A stretch of DNA of 64,000 bases from the NCBI GenBank assembly GCA_039970095.1, contig JBDVMP010000081.1, forward strand, positions 1 to 64,000. The letters are read 5' to 3'. This DNA comes from JAMZMI01 sp039970095. GTDB lineage: Bacteria > Bacteroidota > Bacteroidia > Cytophagales > Cyclobacteriaceae. Shown piece by piece: positions 61,801 through 64,000 of the stretch; within the stretch, counting starts at the first letter, position 1, and every line of letters starts with the position of its first letter. Made by a program: the position numbers and the translations under genes. The notes under the pieces are model-generated. The model was not told the DNA's origin and made no database searches. It saw only the letters and a program-made list of their open reading frames with translations.

Positions 61801-64000
61801 GCGTTTCAGTACTGTTACCAATTTGATTTGAAGTAAATCCATTCACTCCCGTAAAACTGCCAGAGTTATAGGCAGGATCACCATTTTCGTCCAAGCCAGA
61901 AGACACTTGCCCAGCATCCGGAGCTATATCAGAGGTTGTAATTACGTAGTATAAATCAGCTTCTTCATCCACATCTGTATCAATCTGAACTGCATAGCTG
62001 TCAACAACTGAAACCACTGCTGTCAAATTTGGAGGCACATTTAGCTGTGTGAAGCTAGCTGTAAAATGGTCAACTAGTAGGTCTTGATCGGAGGAACCGA
62101 GCATTGGCCGAATCATGAGATTAACAATTGAACCAGTTTGAACAAGGTTTATCGTTACTAAAGAATAAGTCGTAGTGCTGGCCGATCCGGAATACACCAC
62201 GTTCTCAAAGGTCACGCCATCCAATGACTCCAGCACCTCAAAGTCTGTATCTCCTGCTGATGGAAGTGCCACATAAAAATTCACTTCTGAGGCTCCATCG
62301 ATTGATGGAGTAATCAGATATGCACTTTCTGAAGTGTGATCCAGTCTAGCTGCGCCAGTACCTGAGAAAACCAGTGTCTCTTCCTGCTGGGTCTGACCTA
62401 CTTCCCATGTTCCCGTTGGCAAATCATAAAACCCTGATTCTGGTGAACCCACGCTTAAACCAAAATCAAATTCTTCGGTGAGAGTTACAGTGCTTGCTGG
62501 TATATTGAAGACTACAGGGTTGTTCGGCTGACTCGGGTCAATGCTGTATTTACTAAACCCAATGGGTCCGTTGGTTTCTAATACGGCTACTGTATAATCT
62601 ATATTTGGCTCAAGGCCGTTAATTTCAGTTTCATTATCGAACCCATTGTAAACGGCATAAAAACCATTTAAAGTGACTTCACCAAAGGAGTAAGTAGGAT
62701 CAGCGTAGAAATAGCTTATGCCCGTCGTGTCCGGGAACCCACTGCTGCCCTCTGCTACCAAAACTACCCTTCTCTCTCCATCACCTTCCGACCAGCTAAC
62801 CTGCACAGAAGATTCTGAAGTTGGCAATACAACTATCTCGGATGCCTGAATAGAAGGGTCAACAACAGTCATTTCGATCAGATCAGACGCCACCCAGTTT
62901 GATGTGGATCCCGATAAGCTGAAATTTTGAAGCGTTCCATCTTCTTCGTTGATTGTAAGGTCTTTCAATACATCTAGCCCGGTGTTGTCCTGTTCGGGTT
63001 CGCCATCGTTGAAATCGTACGACCTCAGTAACCCTGTTTGGTCAGAGACCGAAAACGCGAGATAATCCGCCTGAACAAGATAATCTTCCTTTACATGATT
63101 AAAGATTTTTAACTCATCCAGCTCACCCTTGAAATGATTTACATAGTCCGCACCATCATAGTCCGCACCTACAGTCCAGATGTCAGAATTCTGCGGAAGG
63201 ACAAAGTCCGTCGCTTTCCCTAGAATCAGGCCATCCTGATACAGCACAGCCTCACCAGCAGAATTGATGGTAAGCACAAAATAGTGCCATTCATCATCTT
63301 CTAGATGGAAGGATGAATTGATAAAGCCGCCTGCAGAGGAAAACTGGAAATAATCATCATTTGGAATGTAGCTAATCGCCAATCGGTCCGTACCACCTAT
63401 ATCGTCAATAGTCAATATATTGTTAAGCCCACCACTACCAATCGTTGGTTTCACCCAAAAGTCGATTGAAAATGACTCAGCAAACTCAGATCCATTAAAA
63501 GCCGGTAGGTCAACACGATCGTCAGACCCATCAAAGGACAATGCATTACCAGGAGTCGGGAAATCTGGAATGGTGAAGGGTTCAAACCCTGAAACCCAGG
63601 CCAAGCTTTCGTCCATATTGGACAGTGTTGCTTCCATACCACCAACCACATCAAAAGCCGAGCTACCAGAACCCTCATTGAATGTGAAGTAGGCCGCCAA
63701 GTCCGTTTCAGATCCATCCAGCTCCACACTCATTTCGGCCTGAATCTCTACCTTAGATTTAGCATAATCCCAAATCCTAACCTCGTCAATCTCCCCGTAA
63801 AAGCCCTCAGTGCCATTAGGATCACCTCCTATTAAAAGTTCCGTGCCGCCAAAACTAGATCCACTTGCATCACTTCCAAGGAAAACTTCCTCTCCTCCTA
63901 TATACATATCATACGTATTCTCTGAACTGTGATAAACCGCTGCGATATGCGTCCAAGTGTTTTCTGGAAAAGCAGTCAGGTCAGAGCCAGCTTGAAAAAT
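55850..64000 (-). CDS. Giant T9SS-secreted modular protein 4, N-terminus beyond the window (at least 2716 aa)
   Basis: The frame is open to the window edge; the codons before the first in-window ATG at 63907 (NTWTHIAAVYHSSENTYDMY) already lie inside a LamG domain, so the true start is upstream. Order from the N-terminal end: two LamG-like domains (about 64000-63050), beta-sandwich and FN3-like domains, a PKD-like then BspA-like (DUF285) region (about 60850-60170; GSMFRDCSALSGDFNHWDVS), and five Big repeats of about 90 residues (about 59790-58430; EGVYDVVVTAADGAGNSGN). An FN3 domain, two LRR-plus-Ig pairs, carboxypeptidase-regulatory-like domains and a T9SS sorting domain (about 56100-55850) follow. 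The invariant block is at 56360-56431. Probably a very large surface adhesin; function inferred. Confidence 0.85.
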   Translation of the reverse strand: MFQAGSDLTAFPENTWTHIAAVYHSSENTYDMYIGGEEVFLGSDASGSSFGGTELLIGGDPNGTEGFYGEIDEVRIWDYAKSKVEIQAEMSVELDGSETDLAAYFTFNEGSGSSAFDVVGGMEATLSNMDESLAWVSGFEPFTIPDFPTPGNALSFDGSDDRVDLPAFNGSEFAESFSIDFWVKPTIGSGGLNNILTIDDIGGTDRLAISYIPNDDYFQFSSAGGFINSSFHLEDDEWHYFVLTINSAGEAVLYQDGLILGKATDFVLPQNSDIWTVGADYDGADYVNHFKGELDELKIFNHVKEDYLVQADYLAFSVSDQTGLLRSYDFNDGEPEQDNTGLDVLKDLTINEEDGTLQNFSLSGSTSNWVASDLIEMTVVDPSIQASEIVVLPTSESSVQVSWSEGDGERRVVLVAEGSSGFPDTTGISYFYADPTYSFGEVTLNGFYAVYNGFDNETEINGLEPNIDYTVAVLETNGPIGFSKYSIDPSQPNNPVVFNIPASTVTLTEEFDFGLSVGSPESGFYDLPTGTWEVGQTQQEETLVFSGTGAARLDHTSESAYLITPSIDGASEVNFYVALPSAGDTDFEVLESLDGVTFENVVYSGSASTTTYSLVTINLVQTGSIVNLMIRPMLGSSDQDLLVDHFTASFTQLNVPPNLTAVVSVVDSYAVQIDTDVDEEADLYYVITTSDIAPDAGQVSSGLDENGDPAYNSGSFTGVNGFTSNQIGNSTETLPALTSNTTYYSYWVAEDGTGEVSEVVSTGSFTTLDDPAQITISTVSLADGTLDAGTNGNLIYQLQMDIADNDATFEGFFLLPQGDYEESDFVQFEILHSVGADDFSGATPLGTSGFLVGDSFAPDGSIGLPLSETYVAPTTVYLYISADISAGAIAGNSISIQAPLANGNFGFAEPSDLIEGTVSAGATFTIENVADDIPPSFFDSTPYVFSVTETSVNLAVGTDELSTLYVVALPSSDQAPDEQAVRNLQDASGNAVTSSYSSLIPSANTVFQIPVNNLIPATDYTAYLVIEDESGNINDGAPAMVSFSTTSPPTVPFITTWETTSTDESITIPTTGAGYNYNVNWGDGQTDTDITGDASHTYASPGIYTVEILGAFPRIYFNFGSEGQQVDKIKSVEQWGDMAWTHGELAFSGCVNLVVTATDAPDLAGVVSLGSMFRDCSALSGDFNHWDVSNIQFFGGMFTNASSFDSPLGDWNLESAVEMGNMLDGTNLSVTNYDNTLIGWADDSGGTETIPNGIVLGATGLTYSYSAEAARNQLVSSFDWSISGDGLEVTDVTAPNFVSTPEASTVLETTVQTTVEIDEAGTVYGIVLLSSDPVPSVTEVKSGTAPNGATLYSATSQGMNAYTPTVLTFESLTGNTEFTVYYVAEDDASNLSEEYETLTFTTATADITAPSVSVNVLTTNDQTPAISGLVDDINATITVTVGGNEYTATNRGDGTWELDDDVILSLAEGVYDVQVSAVDDTDNTGTDETINELTIDLTAPTVTVNTQVTNDISPALGGAIDDPTASISVNVNGEDYIATYTGSGSWSLPDGTLADLAEGVYEVEVTATDLAGNVGIDASSNELTIDLSAITVTVDLLITNDPTPALSGSVDDAEASITVTVAGSDYTATNNGNGTWSVSDNTIATLEEGVYDVVVTAADGAGNSGNDPSFNELTIDLTAPEVTVEQFITNVTSPELKGTIDDENATVTVVVDGQSLSATNDGLGNWFLSEGSLTALAEGIYDVEVQAQDAVGNIGTDQTNNELTVDLTSPTATVDNLETLDDAPPITGTISESANNVQVTIQGDTYAAIVTDLTWEVPDNSITSLEIGVYDVSVEVTDLAGNIGSDETVDELTILPGPPTAIAATDVQFFSFRANWNTRAGVEAYRVDVAKDAAFSEILENYNNRQSLDNFVDVTGLDYGTTYYYQVRAVLDGDASESSNIIEVTTATDPATAEDEAALLAIYNETAGSEWSPAVNWTEGLPLRDWTNVEVQGTTRAKSVDLNEMGLKGSVPAITTGLESLEVLDLGNNDLTEVGDLTGLTSLTSLILVGNKLEFGSLESNFEILGVRFNPQDSVGLYGESLWEIREEPYTISRQISGSDNIYTWYKLDRDGQNPTTVEGVTGPELDLTISSFEDEGYYYAEVASSVVTTVTLRTQSYFVKVSSLERDRVALTELYNATSGPQWTDGNSGADAWFSSDNVGDWFGVDLTDDQSRVGSIALPNNNLDGAVPSSLADISGLESVNFSDNDLTSFPNMSKVTGLTTLNLSTNRLVFKDILPNIAVQTFDYSEQKRFGVTVYDTLYAGGDQLLDDFVTKDFGDGTTFQWTFGPYIPGQFFNNNTEPISGATSQSYIIENIDINNQGTYRLVATHPQLPDLTVQSRNQNIMAKTDFKGSVSINDSPVTDGDVLIWRQTPSGPFVREDSTALDASGNYELKEVVLGTFLVVARPNRDLNDYESSIQTYYISAAEYADADELLLEGVTDGINIDLITYVITPPDPVGADISGFMEIDLPDPVDEENGRVNGRRRVKKAGCAMRRFKAQGRPDQDDVEEEIAYYVETDDEGYFNFEGIEDGKYLLTIEFPGVPLAEDAEVVFELGGDRENQVFDVNVLIDENGINVETEEILYTLKPYIKDIVLYPNPTEGVIGIDYNVYRDIDDLKLQLITTSGHTLIDQKIDHWRGNRHAEMDLTDYAVGVYYLVFTDEAGTFSQHIKVSRK

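Overview
The window looks like chromosomal DNA of a Bacteroidota bacterium, most likely a Cytophagales-type gliding or marine lineage. The evidence is four very large secreted proteins with C-terminal type IX secretion (T9SS) sorting domains, a SusC/SusD pair, a DUF4249/TonB-receptor pair, a DUF5723-like protein, many Bacteroidota-style lipoproteins, a bacterial GH3-family C-terminus, and several GTG/TTG starts without clear Shine-Dalgarno sites. I see no phage, IS element, tRNA, rRNA or CRISPR array. This assignment is inference from gene content.

Layout. 1-8.5 kb: the 3' end of a GH3-family gene, a tandem pair of secreted paralogues with matching inverted repeats, an RluA-family pseudouridine synthase, a PLP enzyme of the ACC-deaminase/D-cysteine-desulfhydrase type, a lipoprotein, a DUF5723-like outer-membrane protein, and a decayed DUF3857/transglutaminase gene. 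8.5-15 kb is housekeeping: radA and pheA on the minus strand, glyA-tatC-rpiB on the plus strand, and a polytopic membrane protein. 15.1-22 kb: a minus-strand operon of four lipoproteins, a TonB-dependent receptor and a DUF4249 lipoprotein, preceded by a 473-bp non-coding gap with a strong hairpin and a G10 tract, then a related lone lipoprotein. 22.1-26.7 kb: rbfA, a LolC/E-type permease and a SNF2 helicase.

26.7-33.6 kb and 44.4-64 kb hold four giant minus-strand T9SS proteins. Their N-termini are unrelated (beta-helix plus EYF repeats; Ig-like repeats with LamG; beta-solenoid-like; LamG, BspA-like and Big repeats). Their C-termini share one module series: LRR, Ig-like, carboxypeptidase-regulatory-like and sorting domain. 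All four carry an invariant 24-residue basic block around AGCAMRRFKAQGR. Two of them sit in two-gene operons behind a secreted partner that lacks a sorting domain.

33.7-38.9 kb: a membrane-associated aspartyl protease with PDZ, then a compact set of FAD oxidoreductase, UbiA prenyltransferase, type III polyketide synthase and methyltransferase. This is a candidate pathway for a prenylated, methylated, oxidised phenolic lipid or quinone. 38.9-43.6 kb: a SusC/SusD pair with no linked degradative enzyme. A ParE/RelE-like toxin-antitoxin module follows, lying between two copies of a 33-bp terminator.

The best candidates for undescribed biology are the type III PKS/UbiA/FAD/methyltransferase set, the modular T9SS family with its invariant basic block, and the lipoprotein-rich TonB operon.
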